Positions 25,607 through 34,218 of a stretch of 64,000 nt of DNA are shown in pieces (position 1 is the stretch's first letter; each line of letters opens with the position of its first letter). Under the pieces are notes generated by a model. It did not search any database and was not told where the DNA came from. It was given only the letters and a program-made list of their open reading frames with translations. The DNA lies in assembly GCA_965242795.1 (NCBI GenBank), contig OZ251505.1:682001-746000 (forward strand), given 5' to 3'. This DNA is from Bin18 sp965242795 (GTDB lineage Bacteria > Desulfobacterota > Binatia > Bin18). Position numbers and translations under genes: made by a program.

Positions 25607-25743
25607 GACCGTATCCCCACAATCTTTCTCGAAGGCCGCCTCGGATTCTATGGGGAAATTGGGAAGGCGCACTCGGACGGCTCTCCCCGGCACGTGCGCT
25701 TGTCCCGCATTTCTTCCCGCGACCCGGCTACGCCTGCCCGGGC

Positions 25744-26970
25744 TCAGGTCCGCGGGCGCTGTTGCGGCGCCTGCCGAGACCGGGCCGCGAATTCCGACGG
25801 CTTCATGATGAGCGAGGTTTTCGCCGTTTCCCGTTCCTGCTGTTTCTCCGCGTCGTAGTGTAGGCCGATGCCCTGCCGCACCAAGCGTTCGCAGAACGGA
25901 ATCGTGCGGTTGTCCGTCCCATCGGTTTGCAGCGCAACCGATACCGCGAGCGCGCGTTGGGCGGATTCCGTGCGCCCGGTGGCCGCGAGATACACCGCGG
26001 TCTCTTCCAGCCGACGGGTGTAGGGGCCACGGTCCGAGAACAGATCGGACACGGCCTCCTTGATGACGTCTTCGACCCGATCCTTTTGCTGGAACTGGTT
26101 CAGCACCAGCGGGCTTTCCTGGGCGCTGGTCATCTTGTCGATATACGGTTTGGCCTGGTCGGCGTCGAACAACCAGCGTTGGATTTCGGGTTCTTCAAGC
26201 AGCCGGGCGGAATCGGCCAACAGATGCCGATCCGCGGCGACCGCATGGCGGTCCAGCGTATCCGGCAGCGGCACGGGGTGCGGCTCCGCGGGCGCCGCCA
26301 ACAGATGCGACCGGACCGCGGGATATTGTGCGATCTCGCGCTTCTTGTCCTCGTCTTTTGCGCTGGCGCGTTCGTAGCCCTCGGACATCAGAAAGTCGCA
26401 ATACCGCCACGGCGCCTCGATCAGGCCGAGCCCGTGCCGCTCGGTCAAATCCTGCCGCGCCTGCCGCAACGCCTTGCGCGTCACGACGGTCCCTTCGACA
26501 TAGCGCATACCGTCGGGTTCGTTGATCAGCGACGACAGGAAATGCAGTCCGCCACCGACCCGCGATTTCACCAGCCACACCAGCCGGTCGCCCCGGCCAT
26601 CCATCGGAGAGAGATAGCCTTCGGGCTCGATCGGCGTGAGAATGGACGGGGCGGCGTCCGTTTCCGGGCGTTCGGCCTGCACCCCTTTTTGCGACAGCCG
26701 GTACAGCGCGCGGTTGATTTCTTTTTTCAGCCGCCGGTCCGCGGCCTGCGCCTCCCAATCGACGAGGAAGCGCGCCGACTCCGCGGCGACGACGTGGCCC
26801 AGGGAGTCGGCGATGGCGAGATCGGCGTCCGGGTGCTCGCCGACCCGCTCGGTCAGGCGCGCAACAGCCGCAACGTCATCTTCTCCGACAGACGAACCAA
26901 GGCCCCACTCTTGCAGTAGTTGCGCCCCATGAGCGAGGCGCGCGTCACGTTTGGCGCGCTTTTTCGGCAT
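25744..26970 (-). CDS. Conserved-looking hypothetical protein
   Basis: 408 residues from the ATG at 26970, with GAGGGG upstream. Starts with a basic stretch (MPKKRAKRDARLAHG), then a long, mostly helical soluble protein with no signal peptide, membrane segment or enzyme motif that I recognise. It includes 'DRLVWLVKSRVGGGLHFLSSLIN' and a C-terminal helical repeat-like region ('YTRRLEETAVYLAATGRTESAQRALAVSVAL') that could be TPR-like. GC and codon use match the neighbours. Function not inferred. Confidence 0.6.
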   Translation of the reverse strand: MPKKRAKRDARLAHGAQLLQEWGLGSSVGEDDVAAVARLTERVGEHPDADLAIADSLGHVVAAESARFLVDWEAQAADRRLKKEINRALYRLSQKGVQAERPETDAAPSILTPIEPEGYLSPMDGRGDRLVWLVKSRVGGGLHFLSSLINEPDGMRYVEGTVVTRKALRQARQDLTERHGLGLIEAPWRYCDFLMSEGYERASAKDEDKKREIAQYPAVRSHLLAAPAEPHPVPLPDTLDRHAVAADRHLLADSARLLEEPEIQRWLFDADQAKPYIDKMTSAQESPLVLNQFQQKDRVEDVIKEAVSDLFSDRGPYTRRLEETAVYLAATGRTESAQRALAVSVALQTDGTDNRTIPFCERLVRQGIGLHYDAEKQQERETAKTSLIMKPSEFAARSRQAPQQRPRT

Positions 26971-27121
26971 GCATCCCCTCCGCCTTCGCGCGGCAGCTTA
27001 GCCAGCCGTTTCCGCGGCTGTCAACGGGAATTGCCCGTCGCGGGACCTCGGGGCGCCTAGCCCAGGGGAGGGTTAGTTGGTAGGTAAGGGGCTCGAAAAT
27101 TTAGGATCGAATGGAGTGCAG

Positions 27122-28327
27122 GTGGCCACGGCGCGTTTCTGTCCGCAGTGCGGCAAGCCGACAATCGATGGAGCGAATTTCTGTACGGCGTGCGGCGCCC
27201 GGCTTTCTCTCGATGGGAAGAATCCGGCCAGCGGCGAGGAGAGAATCGCGCCGCCTCGGGTGCGGACCCTCCCCACGGTAGCACGACTGTCGGGACCCGG
27301 ACTTACCGTCCTGTCGCTCTACCTCGCGGTGGGACTCGGCCTGTGGGTGTTCGTACTGAGGACCGAACCCGCGGCCCCGCCCGCAAGTGGAACGACTGGA
27401 GGGCAAGCCACCACCGGCGGCTCTGCACTGCCGGACGACCATCCGCAAGTCAGTCTGCCCGAAGAGGTTGCCGCACGGATTACCACGTTGGCGGACCAAG
27501 CCGACGCCGCCCCGCTCGACCCGCAGGCGTGGCGCCGGCTGGCCGAAGTCCAGTTCCGCGCCTCGCAACTCGACGCCAGCTACCGGAGCGCGGCCCTGGC
27601 TTCGTATCGCAAGCTGTTCGAACTCGACTCGACCGATCTCGACGCGCTGCGCGGGCTCGGCAACGTCTATTACGACCTGGAGGAGTACCAACGGTCGATC
27701 GAATATTACGAGCGTTATCTGGCAATCGAGCCGGACGACCCCAGCGTGCACACCGACCTCGCCACCATGTATCTGTACACCGGCCAAGCCGACCGCGCGA
27801 TCGCCGCGTATCGAGCCGTACTGGCCGAGCGGCCCGATTTCTTTCAGGCGCATTTCAATCTGGGCATCGCGTATCAGACCAAAGGGCTGCCCGAGTTGGC
27901 CGCGGCCGCGCTGCGCAAAGCGCGGAGCCTGACCGACAATACGGACATTCACGCGCGCATCGACCAACTCGCGGCCCGATTTGCGGACACCGCGGCATCG
28001 GCTCCTGCGACCGCAGTGTCGAAGCCGCGGAGCACAGGGCTCCGCCAAGCGGTGGAGTCCCTCTTTCGTTCGCACGAGATGATGGGGCCGAAGATCGTCC
28101 GCATCGAATGGCCGTCGGACGGCGAAGCCAAGATCTTCTTTCGTAATTTCCCGATGGCTGGTATGCCTCGTCCGGTTCGCGACAACTTTCGAGAAAAACT
28201 CCGCGGCCAACTCTCGGCGTTACAAAAAACCACCGGAAACGGGGAGAATCTTCGTCTGGCCCTGATCGACGTCGATACCGAGGACGTGATGGAGACCATC
28301 ACCGCAAATCCCGGCGCAGAGAAATAA
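27122..28327 (+). CDS. Zinc-ribbon, membrane-anchored TPR protein
   Basis: About 401 residues if started at GTG 27122 (GGAG upstream, and it begins just before the zinc ribbon). Order: N-terminal double CxxC zinc ribbon (FCPQCGKPTIDGANFCTACG), one membrane helix ('LTVLSLYLAVGLGLWVFVL'), a low-complexity linker, three or four TPRs (about residues 130-270) and a basic C-terminal domain. The topology, cytoplasmic ribbon with external or periplasmic TPRs, suggests a scaffold. It ends 23 bp before the AAA ATPase gene, possibly its partner. Confidence 0.7.
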   Translation: MATARFCPQCGKPTIDGANFCTACGARLSLDGKNPASGEERIAPPRVRTLPTVARLSGPGLTVLSLYLAVGLGLWVFVLRTEPAAPPASGTTGGQATTGGSALPDDHPQVSLPEEVAARITTLADQADAAPLDPQAWRRLAEVQFRASQLDASYRSAALASYRKLFELDSTDLDALRGLGNVYYDLEEYQRSIEYYERYLAIEPDDPSVHTDLATMYLYTGQADRAIAAYRAVLAERPDFFQAHFNLGIAYQTKGLPELAAAALRKARSLTDNTDIHARIDQLAARFADTAASAPATAVSKPRSTGLRQAVESLFRSHEMMGPKIVRIEWPSDGEAKIFFRNFPMAGMPRPVRDNFREKLRGQLSALQKTTGNGENLRLALIDVDTEDVMETITANPGAEK

Positions 28328-28350
28328 CCGCCCACGGGAACCGCATCGAG

Positions 28351-29178
28351 ATGACGAGCAAAACCAACGCCAATGGCGCCGTTCCGTTTTACCTCCCCAT
28401 CGGCGACGAGATCGAAATCTTCCGCGCCGCCTACGAATGCCGGTTGCCGGTCTTGCTCAAAGGCCCGACCGGGTGCGGCAAGACCCGCTTCGTCGAGCAC
28501 ATGGCTCATCTGCTCATGGCCGGCCGGAGCGGCGACATCCCCGAAACGATCGTCACGGTGGCCTGCCACGAGGACCTCACGGGCAGCGATCTGGTCGGAC
28601 GCTACCTCATCAAAGGCGACGATACCGTCTGGGTGGATGGGCCGTTGACGCAAGCCGTCCGCACCGGTGCGATCTGCTACCTGGATGAAATCGTCGAAGC
28701 GCGCAAAGACACCATCGTGCTCATCCATCCGCTGACCGATCACCGCCGCATTCTTCCGATTGACAAGAAAGCCGAGATCCTCGAAGCGCACGACGACTTT
28801 CTGTTGGTCATTTCGTACAACCCGGGCTACCAGAGCATTCTGAAGGACCTCAAACACTCGACCCGCCAGCGTTTCGTGACCATCGAGTTCACCTACCCGC
28901 CCCGCGACAAGGAGGCCGAGGTCATTGCCCACGAAAGCGCGCTCCCGCTGGAGACCGCGCTCGACTTGGCCAAGTTGGGCGAAAAGGTCCGCCACCTCAA
29001 AACCAGCGGGCTCGAAGAGGGCGTGAGCACGCGGCTCCTGATCTACGCCGGGCAGTTGATCCGTCAGGGCGTAGCGCCGCGGCGGGCGTGTACAGTCGCC
29101 GTCTCCCGCTCACTGACCGACGACGACGATTCGCAACGCGCAATCGACGAAGTGATCCGCGCCATCTTCGTCGAGTAG
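28351..29178 (+). CDS. CbbQ/NirQ/NorQ-type AAA+ ATPase
   Basis: 275 residues of the MoxR-related CbbQ/NorQ clade: Walker A GPTGCGKTRF near residue 39, 'ACHEDLTGSDLVGRYL' near 75, Walker B 'GAICYLDEIVEAR' near 110, sensor region 'LVISYNPGYQSILKDLKHSTRQRF' near 155 and an arginine at the end of it. These ATPases activate partner enzymes (Rubisco, NO reductase, gas-vesicle) with a VWA-domain protein (CbbO/NorD). No VWA gene or such client adjoins it here, so the client is unknown. Confidence 0.9.
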   Translation: MTSKTNANGAVPFYLPIGDEIEIFRAAYECRLPVLLKGPTGCGKTRFVEHMAHLLMAGRSGDIPETIVTVACHEDLTGSDLVGRYLIKGDDTVWVDGPLTQAVRTGAICYLDEIVEARKDTIVLIHPLTDHRRILPIDKKAEILEAHDDFLLVISYNPGYQSILKDLKHSTRQRFVTIEFTYPPRDKEAEVIAHESALPLETALDLAKLGEKVRHLKTSGLEEGVSTRLLIYAGQLIRQGVAPRRACTVAVSRSLTDDDDSQRAIDEVIRAIFVE

Positions 29179-29306
29179 ATTCGACACCTGTTTCGTTCTG
29201 GGACCCCGATAGTGGGCGATAGGCATGACAGATGAGCGCAGCCCGGAGAGTTTGCTGATTGCAAAGGAGGCCGACTTCTTCCATATTCGGCATCCACAAC
29301 GACACC

Positions 29307-29494
29307 ATGCCTTTCCATGAAGACTCCCATGCGGCTCTCGACACACTCCGCCGTAATCCGAAGGGAGTCAAGTTCTCGGACTTATGCAGGATATGCGATG
29401 AATTTTTCGGAGAGCCACGACAGAGGGGCACCAGCCACCGGATATATCGCACTCCGTGGCCGGGTGATCCCAGAGTGAACATCCAGGACGACAA
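29307..29494 (+). pseudogene. hicA: HicA-family toxin, N-terminal part (interrupted)
   Basis: First 62 codons of a HicA-type mRNA interferase: 'LRRNPKGVKFSDLCRICDEFFG', then GTSHRIYRTPWPGDPRVNI, with the catalytic His in TSH. The frame breaks at 29494 inside the codon following D-D, where a 1422-bp insert begins; the missing end resumes at 30917. A ribosome-binding-like AAAGGAGG lies about 40 bp upstream of this ATG, so the true start might be slightly earlier. Confidence 0.75.
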
Positions 29495-30019
29495 TTGCTG
29501 GCAGGGCGTTTCAGGAGTCTCGCTCAGATTGGGAAAGCATCGAAGGAAGAGCTGGAAGAGGTAGAGGAAGTCGGTCCACGCATCGCCGAATCGATCATGA
29601 GTTTCTTCTCGTCGGAACGTAACCAGAATTTGATCGAACGATTACGTGAACGTGGCCTTCTCTGTGAGGAAGATATTGGGAAGGGCGTAAAGGCGGTCGA
29701 CGATAAACCGGCTCCGCTCGCCGGAAAGGTTTTCGTGCTCACCGGAACTCTCCCGAGCATGACTCGATACGAGGCGAAGGCGCGCATCCAATCTCTCGGA
29801 GGCAAGGTTACCAGCTCAGTCAGCCGGAAGACGGATTTCCTCGTAGCCGGTGCCGATCCCGGGTCGAAACTGGAGAAGGCGCGGCAGCTCGAAATCAAAG
29901 TGCTGGAGGAAGCCGACTTCCTCGAGCTCCTCGTAGGCAACGAGGCGGTTCTTCGCGCGTCTTATAGGCCGGTACTTGAGCTGAGTCATGCTGCATCAGG
30001 GGATAGCCAGGCATGTTGA
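29495..30019 (+). pseudogene. 5'-truncated NAD-dependent DNA ligase (LigA C-terminal fragment)
   Basis: 174 codons matching the LigA C-terminus: last part of the helix-hairpin-helix domain ('LEEVEEVGPRIAESIMSFF') then a BRCT domain ('LAGKVFVLTGTLPSMTRYEA', 'GGKVTSSVSRKTDFLVAGADPGSK'). Coding similarity begins abruptly at the first base of the insert (29495), where no normal start exists, so the nucleotidyltransferase, OB and zinc domains are gone. Base composition is near 50 percent GC, well below the flanks. Its stop overlaps the next gene by 7 bp. Confidence 0.75.
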
Positions 30020-30897
30020 CGTTCAATTCGATAGATGTGGAAACCGCAAACGCTGATCGGGCAAGCATCTGCCAGATCGGCATCGTTCACGTTCGGGACG
30101 GCGAAATCAAGGATCAGTGGCAGACCTTAATTAATCCGGAGGACTGGTTCGATCCATGGAATGTCTCAATTCACGGAATCGACAGGAACGACGTCAGGAA
30201 TAGCCCTACTCTCCCAGAGGTGCGTGGTGAGTTGCGCTCTCGGCTGCTTGGTTCGGTTCTGGTAAGCCACACTTCATTTGATCGTGTTGCATTTGAACGC
30301 GCTATGACGCGATACAACCTTGAACAGCTTCAGGTTACGTGGCTCGACAGCGCCAAAATCGCCCGCCGCACGTGGCCGGAAAGCTACGGACGCTCTGGTT
30401 ATGGTCTCAAGAATATCGCGAAGGATCTCAATATCTCATTCAAGCATCACGATGCTATGGAAGACGCTAGAACGGCAGCAGAGATTGTATTGCGCGCGTG
30501 TGCCGCTACCGAGACAGACATTGATGGGTGGTTGCGCCAAGTTGAGCGCCCCATCTTCCCGTCGTCTTCCAGGTCTGCACCGTCAGCCAGGCGAGAGGGA
30601 AACGCGGAAGGAGCGCTCTACGGTGAAACAATCGTATTCACAGGCGCGCTCGGCATTACACGACAGGAAGCGGCCGATATAGCCGCGAAGGCCGGATGCG
30701 ACGTAGTTAACAGCGTGACCAGAAAAATCACCATGCTTGTGGTAGGTACTCAGGACAAGAACAAGTTGAATGGTTACGAGAAAAGCAGCAAACATCGGAA
30801 GGCGGAAGCACTCATCGAAAAAAATGTGGACGTTCAGATACTTTCTGAGAGAGATTTTTCCGAACTCATGGGCATTGAACTGTTGAGACACGAGTAA
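30013..30897 (+). CDS. DEDDh exonuclease with C-terminal BRCT domain
   Basis: 294 residues. The exonuclease domain (about 1-170) has the DEDDh set: 'NSIDVETANADRASICQIGIV', 'LVSHTSFDRVAFERAM' and HHDAMEDARTAAEI. A proline/serine linker then leads to a BRCT domain (about 200-290) with 'ETIVFTGALGITRQEAADIAAKAG' and 'VNSVTRKITMLVVG'. Related proteins are DnaQ-like 3'-5' exonucleases of unclear repair role. It overlaps the LigA fragment, sits wholly within the lower-GC insert in hicA and was evidently acquired. Confidence 0.82.
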   Translation: MLTFNSIDVETANADRASICQIGIVHVRDGEIKDQWQTLINPEDWFDPWNVSIHGIDRNDVRNSPTLPEVRGELRSRLLGSVLVSHTSFDRVAFERAMTRYNLEQLQVTWLDSAKIARRTWPESYGRSGYGLKNIAKDLNISFKHHDAMEDARTAAEIVLRACAATETDIDGWLRQVERPIFPSSSRSAPSARREGNAEGALYGETIVFTGALGITRQEAADIAAKAGCDVVNSVTRKITMLVVGTQDKNKLNGYEKSSKHRKAEALIEKNVDVQILSERDFSELMGIELLRHE

Positions 30898-30916
30898 AAA
30901 ATTCGCACGAGTTCCA

Positions 30917-30989
30917 AGGCATGGCGAAGGCGTATCAAGTGCGCCAAGTCATCAAGGCAATTGAGAGATTGGAGAGCGAGAATGACTGA
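30917..30989 (+). pseudogene. hicA: HicA-family toxin, C-terminal part
   Basis: Restores the HicA end: GMAKAYQVRQVIKAIERLES then END and TGA. Joining 29494 to 30917 gives an uninterrupted 86-residue HicA (…NIQDDKGMAKAYQV…), matching the family size, so the insert is 29495-30916. Confidence 0.72.
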
Positions 30990-31215
30990 CCACTACACGT
31001 ACCGCGTGACTTGGTCGGCGGAGGACAAGGAACACGTCGGACTATGTACGGAGTTTCCCTCTCTTAGTTGGCTCGCGCCAACGCATGCCGAGGCGTTGGC
31101 GAGGATACGGAACCTCGTGGGTGAAGTTCTCGCAGAGATGGGCGATAGCGGAGAGCTTGCACCGGAACCGCATGCTTATCTGGAGAAAGACTCTGGCAAA
31201 CGGAAGAGATTGTAG
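30982..31215 (+). CDS. hicB: HicB-type antitoxin
   Basis: 77 residues. 'YTYRVTWSAEDKEHVGLCTEFPSLSWLAPTHAEALARIRNLVGEVLAEM' is the partially degraded RNase H-like fold of HicB antitoxins, which bind and block HicA. Its start overlaps the HicA end by 8 bp, the usual coupling. No C-terminal DNA-binding domain is present. With its toxin broken it may be expressed from another promoter or be non-functional. Confidence 0.8.
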   Translation: MTDHYTYRVTWSAEDKEHVGLCTEFPSLSWLAPTHAEALARIRNLVGEVLAEMGDSGELAPEPHAYLEKDSGKRKRL

Positions 31216-31297
31216 CGCAGAATATAGTGAAGAATCATTCTGGAAAAATTGGAGTGTACGCGAAGTTCCCGATTTTTTGATCTTTGAATCTCTATTC

Positions 31298-31993
31298 TCA
31301 AAGAGACTCGTCAATGATCCCCTGCGCCATGCGGAAGACGGCGCGAAACATCGGGCGGGTCAGCCGCCCGGTGAAGGTATTTTGCTGGCTGGGATGGTAG
31401 GAGCCGATCAACGTCACGTCGTCTAGGTCGTACCGGACTGTATGTCCGAATTTCGGTGCCGGCTTCGGGACGTTCAGACCGAGGAGACGGCGTGCGGTGA
31501 GATATTGGCTGAACGCCAGTTGCCCCAAAGCGACCACGACTCTGACTTGTTTGAGCAATTGCATCTCACGAAGCAAATAGGGCCGGCATGCTTCGAATTC
31601 CTCTCGCAACGGCTTGTTGTCCGGCGGCGCGCAGTGGACGACCGCGGTAATGTAGGCGTCCTGCAAGACCAGTCCGTCGTACATGTCCGTCGCCGTCGGC
31701 TGGTTGGCGAAGCCGGAGGCGTGGAGCGCACCGTACAGCCAGTCGCCGCTGCGGTCCCCGGTGAACATGCGACCGGTGCGGTTTGCCCCATGCGCCGCCG
31801 GCGCGAGTCCAACGATGTATAGCCGTGCAGTACGGTCGCCCAGGCTGGGAACCGGCTTTCCCCAATACTCCTCGCCGCGATGCCGTTTGACCTTTTCACG
31901 CGCCACGCCCTCTCGGTGTTCAACCAGCCGCGGGCAGTGCCGGCAGGCAACGATTTGGCGTTGGAGTTGGGCGACGGTTCGCACGGCTACCAT
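31298..31993 (-). CDS. Family 5 uracil-DNA glycosylase (UdgB-type)
   Basis: 231 residues. N-terminal 4Fe-4S-type Cys 'CRHCPRL' with two further Cys (HCAPPDNKPL and CRPYLL), motif 1 'GLAPAAHGANRTGRMFTGD' and motif 2 'GSYHPSQQNT' define the type V uracil-DNA glycosylase. The motif-1 polar residue is replaced by Ala, as in UdgB, which also removes hypoxanthine. It removes uracil from DNA for base excision repair. The start may be the GTG or first ATG near 31993. It converges on hicB; PIN/VapB genes lie upstream. Confidence 0.9.
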   Translation of the reverse strand: MVAVRTVAQLQRQIVACRHCPRLVEHREGVAREKVKRHRGEEYWGKPVPSLGDRTARLYIVGLAPAAHGANRTGRMFTGDRSGDWLYGALHASGFANQPTATDMYDGLVLQDAYITAVVHCAPPDNKPLREEFEACRPYLLREMQLLKQVRVVVALGQLAFSQYLTARRLLGLNVPKPAPKFGHTVRYDLDDVTLIGSYHPSQQNTFTGRLTRPMFRAVFRMAQGIIDESL

Positions 31994-32034
31994 TCTGAGG
32001 AACGATCGGGGCGAACGCTCTCACCGGTTCGGGA

Positions 32035-32454
32035 TCAATACTCGAAGAACGGGTTCACGACACGCACGGAGCCGTACTTCTGATCGTGGCTCAGGTCTTC
32101 GGTGAACAGCGTCTCGGCCCCCAGCGCTTCGGCCGCGGCGATGACCGCGCCATCCCAATAGCTGATCTGGTAACGCTGACTGATCTCGACACCGATCTTG
32201 ATGAGGCTCGGCTCAATCGGTTGGCAAGGAAACGCTTCGAGTTGCTCGATCCACTCCAGCGCATCCGCGGGGTGGAGCGGCTCGTCGATCTTGCGCACGA
32301 CGGTGACGTAGAACTCCTGGAGCACCTGGGCCGAGAGCCCGAAGTTGTAGTCGGCGATCAACCGCAGCGCCTGCCGACGCTTGACATCCTCCCCTTCGCC
32401 GCCCGCGGCCGCATAGACCAGGATGTTGGTATCGAGAAACGCCTCAACGCTCAT
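32035..32454 (-). CDS. PIN-domain toxin (VapC-like)
   Basis: 139 residues. PIN nuclease acidic residues: 'FLDTNILVYA' (Asp near 7), Glu in 'QVLQEFYV' near 48 and the pair in 'SYWDGAVIAAAEALGAETLFTEDL' near 102-120. These RNases are inhibited by a VapB/CopG partner. Its start lies 11 bp inside the antitoxin stop, an overlapping pair. Confidence 0.88.
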   Translation of the reverse strand: MSVEAFLDTNILVYAAAGGEGEDVKRRQALRLIADYNFGLSAQVLQEFYVTVVRKIDEPLHPADALEWIEQLEAFPCQPIEPSLIKIGVEISQRYQISYWDGAVIAAAEALGAETLFTEDLSHDQKYGSVRVVNPFFEY

Positions 32455-32674
32455 GCAACTCTTCGCGAGTCCATGAACTTGAGCCGATCCGAGCCGTCGA
32501 CCGCTCGCTCAATTCCAGGAGCCGCCGCCGAGCCTTCCCGGCCCGGCTCTCTCGGTTTGCGAGATCCGTCAGAAACTCCCGGACGAGTCCGTTGACGGTG
32601 GAGCCGTGATCGACCGCGTAGCGTCGCACCGTACGGACGACTTCCTCGTTGACGCTGAGGGTGATGTTCTTCAT
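32444..32674 (-). CDS. CopG/ribbon-helix-helix antitoxin (VapB-like)
   Basis: 76 residues from the ATG at 32674 (MKNITLSVNEEVVRTVRRYA), a ribbon-helix-helix DNA-binding fold with 'GSTVNGLVREFLTDLANRE' as the second helix; the basic tail would wrap the PIN toxin. It overlaps the toxin by 11 bp. The transcript may be leaderless: a good promoter places its start at or next to the ATG. Confidence 0.85.
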   Translation of the reverse strand: MKNITLSVNEEVVRTVRRYAVDHGSTVNGLVREFLTDLANRESRAGKARRRLLELSERSTARIGSSSWTREELHER

Positions 32675-32675
32675 G

Positions 32676-32709
32676 CACACAGTATATGTGTGACTGTGTT
32701 ATCTTTCAA
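32676..32709 (-). promoter_or_regulatory. vapBC promoter with overlapping palindromic operator
   Basis: On the minus strand: TTGAAA (32704-32709), 17-bp spacer, TATACT (32681-32686). The -10 lies within an inverted repeat CACAC-N7-GTGTG (32676-32692), a likely autorepressor site. Only six bases separate TATACT from the ATG at 32674, and no ribosome-binding site is present, so the mRNA is likely leaderless. Confidence 0.7.
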
Positions 32710-32730
32710 CCCCACACGACAGATGTTTCG

Positions 32731-34209
32731 CTATAGGCCCAACACATAATTGACGAGGGTTCGTACGCCGAAACCGGTTCCGCCGCGCGGGGCGTGCGGC
32801 AGGGCGCGTTCGGAAAACGCTGGGCCGGCAATGTCGAGATGGGCCCAAGGGGTATCGGCCACGAACTCTTGCAGAAACAACGCCGCGGTGATCGCGCCAC
32901 CGTAGCCGCCGCCGATGTTCTTGATGTCGGCGATACTGCTCTTGATGTCGGTCTTGTATTCCTCCACTAACGGCAGAGGCCACAGCCGTTCGCCGACCTT
33001 TTGACCGCTGGCCATCAGGTCGTCGGCGAGTTGCTCGTCGTTGCTGAACAGGCCGGCCACCCGCGAACCGAGGGCGACCATGCAGGCGCCCGTCAACGTC
33101 GCCAAGTCGATGATGACGTCGGGTTTGTCCTCTCTCGCAGCGATGAGGGCGTCGGCCAGGATGAGGCGGCCCTCGGCGTCGGTATTCAGCACTTCGACTG
33201 TCTTGCCGTTCCGATAGCGGATGACGTCGCCGGGTTTCTGAGCCGTGCCGCTCGGCATGTTTTCGGACGAGGGAACGTAACCCGTCACCTGTACGCGCGG
33301 TTTGAGTTGCGCAACCCCATACATCGTCCCCAACACGGCAGCGGCGCCGGACATGTCGATCTTCATCGTCTGCATGGACTTGGCCACTTTGAGAGACAAG
33401 CCGCCGGAGTCGAACGTCAGCCCCTTGCCGATCAGCGCGACCTTCTTCTTGGGCTTTCCTGTCGGGGTGTAGCGCAGCTTGATGAAACGCGGCTCTTCCG
33501 GGCCACCGCGCGATACCGCCAGTAGGCCGTTCATTTTCGCCGCTTTGATTTTGTTGACGCCCCAGACTTCGGTCCTGAGTCCGTTGCCGTCGGACAGCCG
33601 TTTGGCTTGGTTGGCGAGATAGGTCGGCGTCGCCACCGAGGCCGGTTCGTTGACCAGGTCACGGGCCAGAAAGACGCCGGGAACGGTGTGTCGGACGGTG
33701 TCGAGCGCCCGGTTCAACGCGGCGTTCTTCTTGAGGTCCGATCCGGCAAAGAGGACCGTTTCCACCGCGGCCGTTTTTTCGTCGTCCGATTTGTACTTGC
33801 GAAAGAGGTAGCCGGACAGCAGCAGTCCCTCGAGTACGGCGGCGCCGACCTGGGGCGCATCGACGTCCGCGGCCAAGTGCCACGCCACCGTTTTGGCTCG
33901 CCACGTCTGCGCGTGACGCCGGGCCGCGGCCCCGGCATTGCGCCATGCCGCGGAATCGAGTCGGTCGCGCTTCCCGAGCCCGACCAACAGCAGCATGGCA
34001 CTGGGGAGACGTCGCTGCGTGTGGCACACCAACGTCTGCCCACGTTCGCCCTGGAATCGGCTCCGTTTGATTTGGTCGCACAACGCGCCGTCCAAACGTG
34101 TATCAAGGACCTTGACGTCGGGGCCATCGTGTTGGCCCTGCACGACCGGCAGGACGAGCAGATCGCTACGGACCGCGGCGAGCGTCTGCGACCGGATACG
34201 AACGTCCAT
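32731..34209 (-). CDS. pepA: Leucyl aminopeptidase (PepA, M17)
   Basis: 492 residues, full-length. The M17 signature NTDAEGRLILADAL is present near residue 345, the two-metal site residues fall in 'IGKGLTFDSGGLSLK' (near 270) and 'KIDMSGAAAVLGT' (near 290), plus the 'NTDAEGR' Glu. Removes N-terminal residues, mostly Leu, in the cytosol. It ends near the vapBC promoter. The next upstream gene starts 10 bp away and is co-oriented. Confidence 0.95.
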   Translation of the reverse strand: MDVRIRSQTLAAVRSDLLVLPVVQGQHDGPDVKVLDTRLDGALCDQIKRSRFQGERGQTLVCHTQRRLPSAMLLLVGLGKRDRLDSAAWRNAGAAARRHAQTWRAKTVAWHLAADVDAPQVGAAVLEGLLLSGYLFRKYKSDDEKTAAVETVLFAGSDLKKNAALNRALDTVRHTVPGVFLARDLVNEPASVATPTYLANQAKRLSDGNGLRTEVWGVNKIKAAKMNGLLAVSRGGPEEPRFIKLRYTPTGKPKKKVALIGKGLTFDSGGLSLKVAKSMQTMKIDMSGAAAVLGTMYGVAQLKPRVQVTGYVPSSENMPSGTAQKPGDVIRYRNGKTVEVLNTDAEGRLILADALIAAREDKPDVIIDLATLTGACMVALGSRVAGLFSNDEQLADDLMASGQKVGERLWPLPLVEEYKTDIKSSIADIKNIGGGYGGAITAALFLQEFVADTPWAHLDIAGPAFSERALPHAPRGGTGFGVRTLVNYVLGL

Positions 34210-34218
34210 GAGTGGGGC

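Noticed and set aside
29495..30019. Functional DNA ligase
   Set aside because: Only the HhH end and BRCT domain are present; the catalytic lysine domain is absent.
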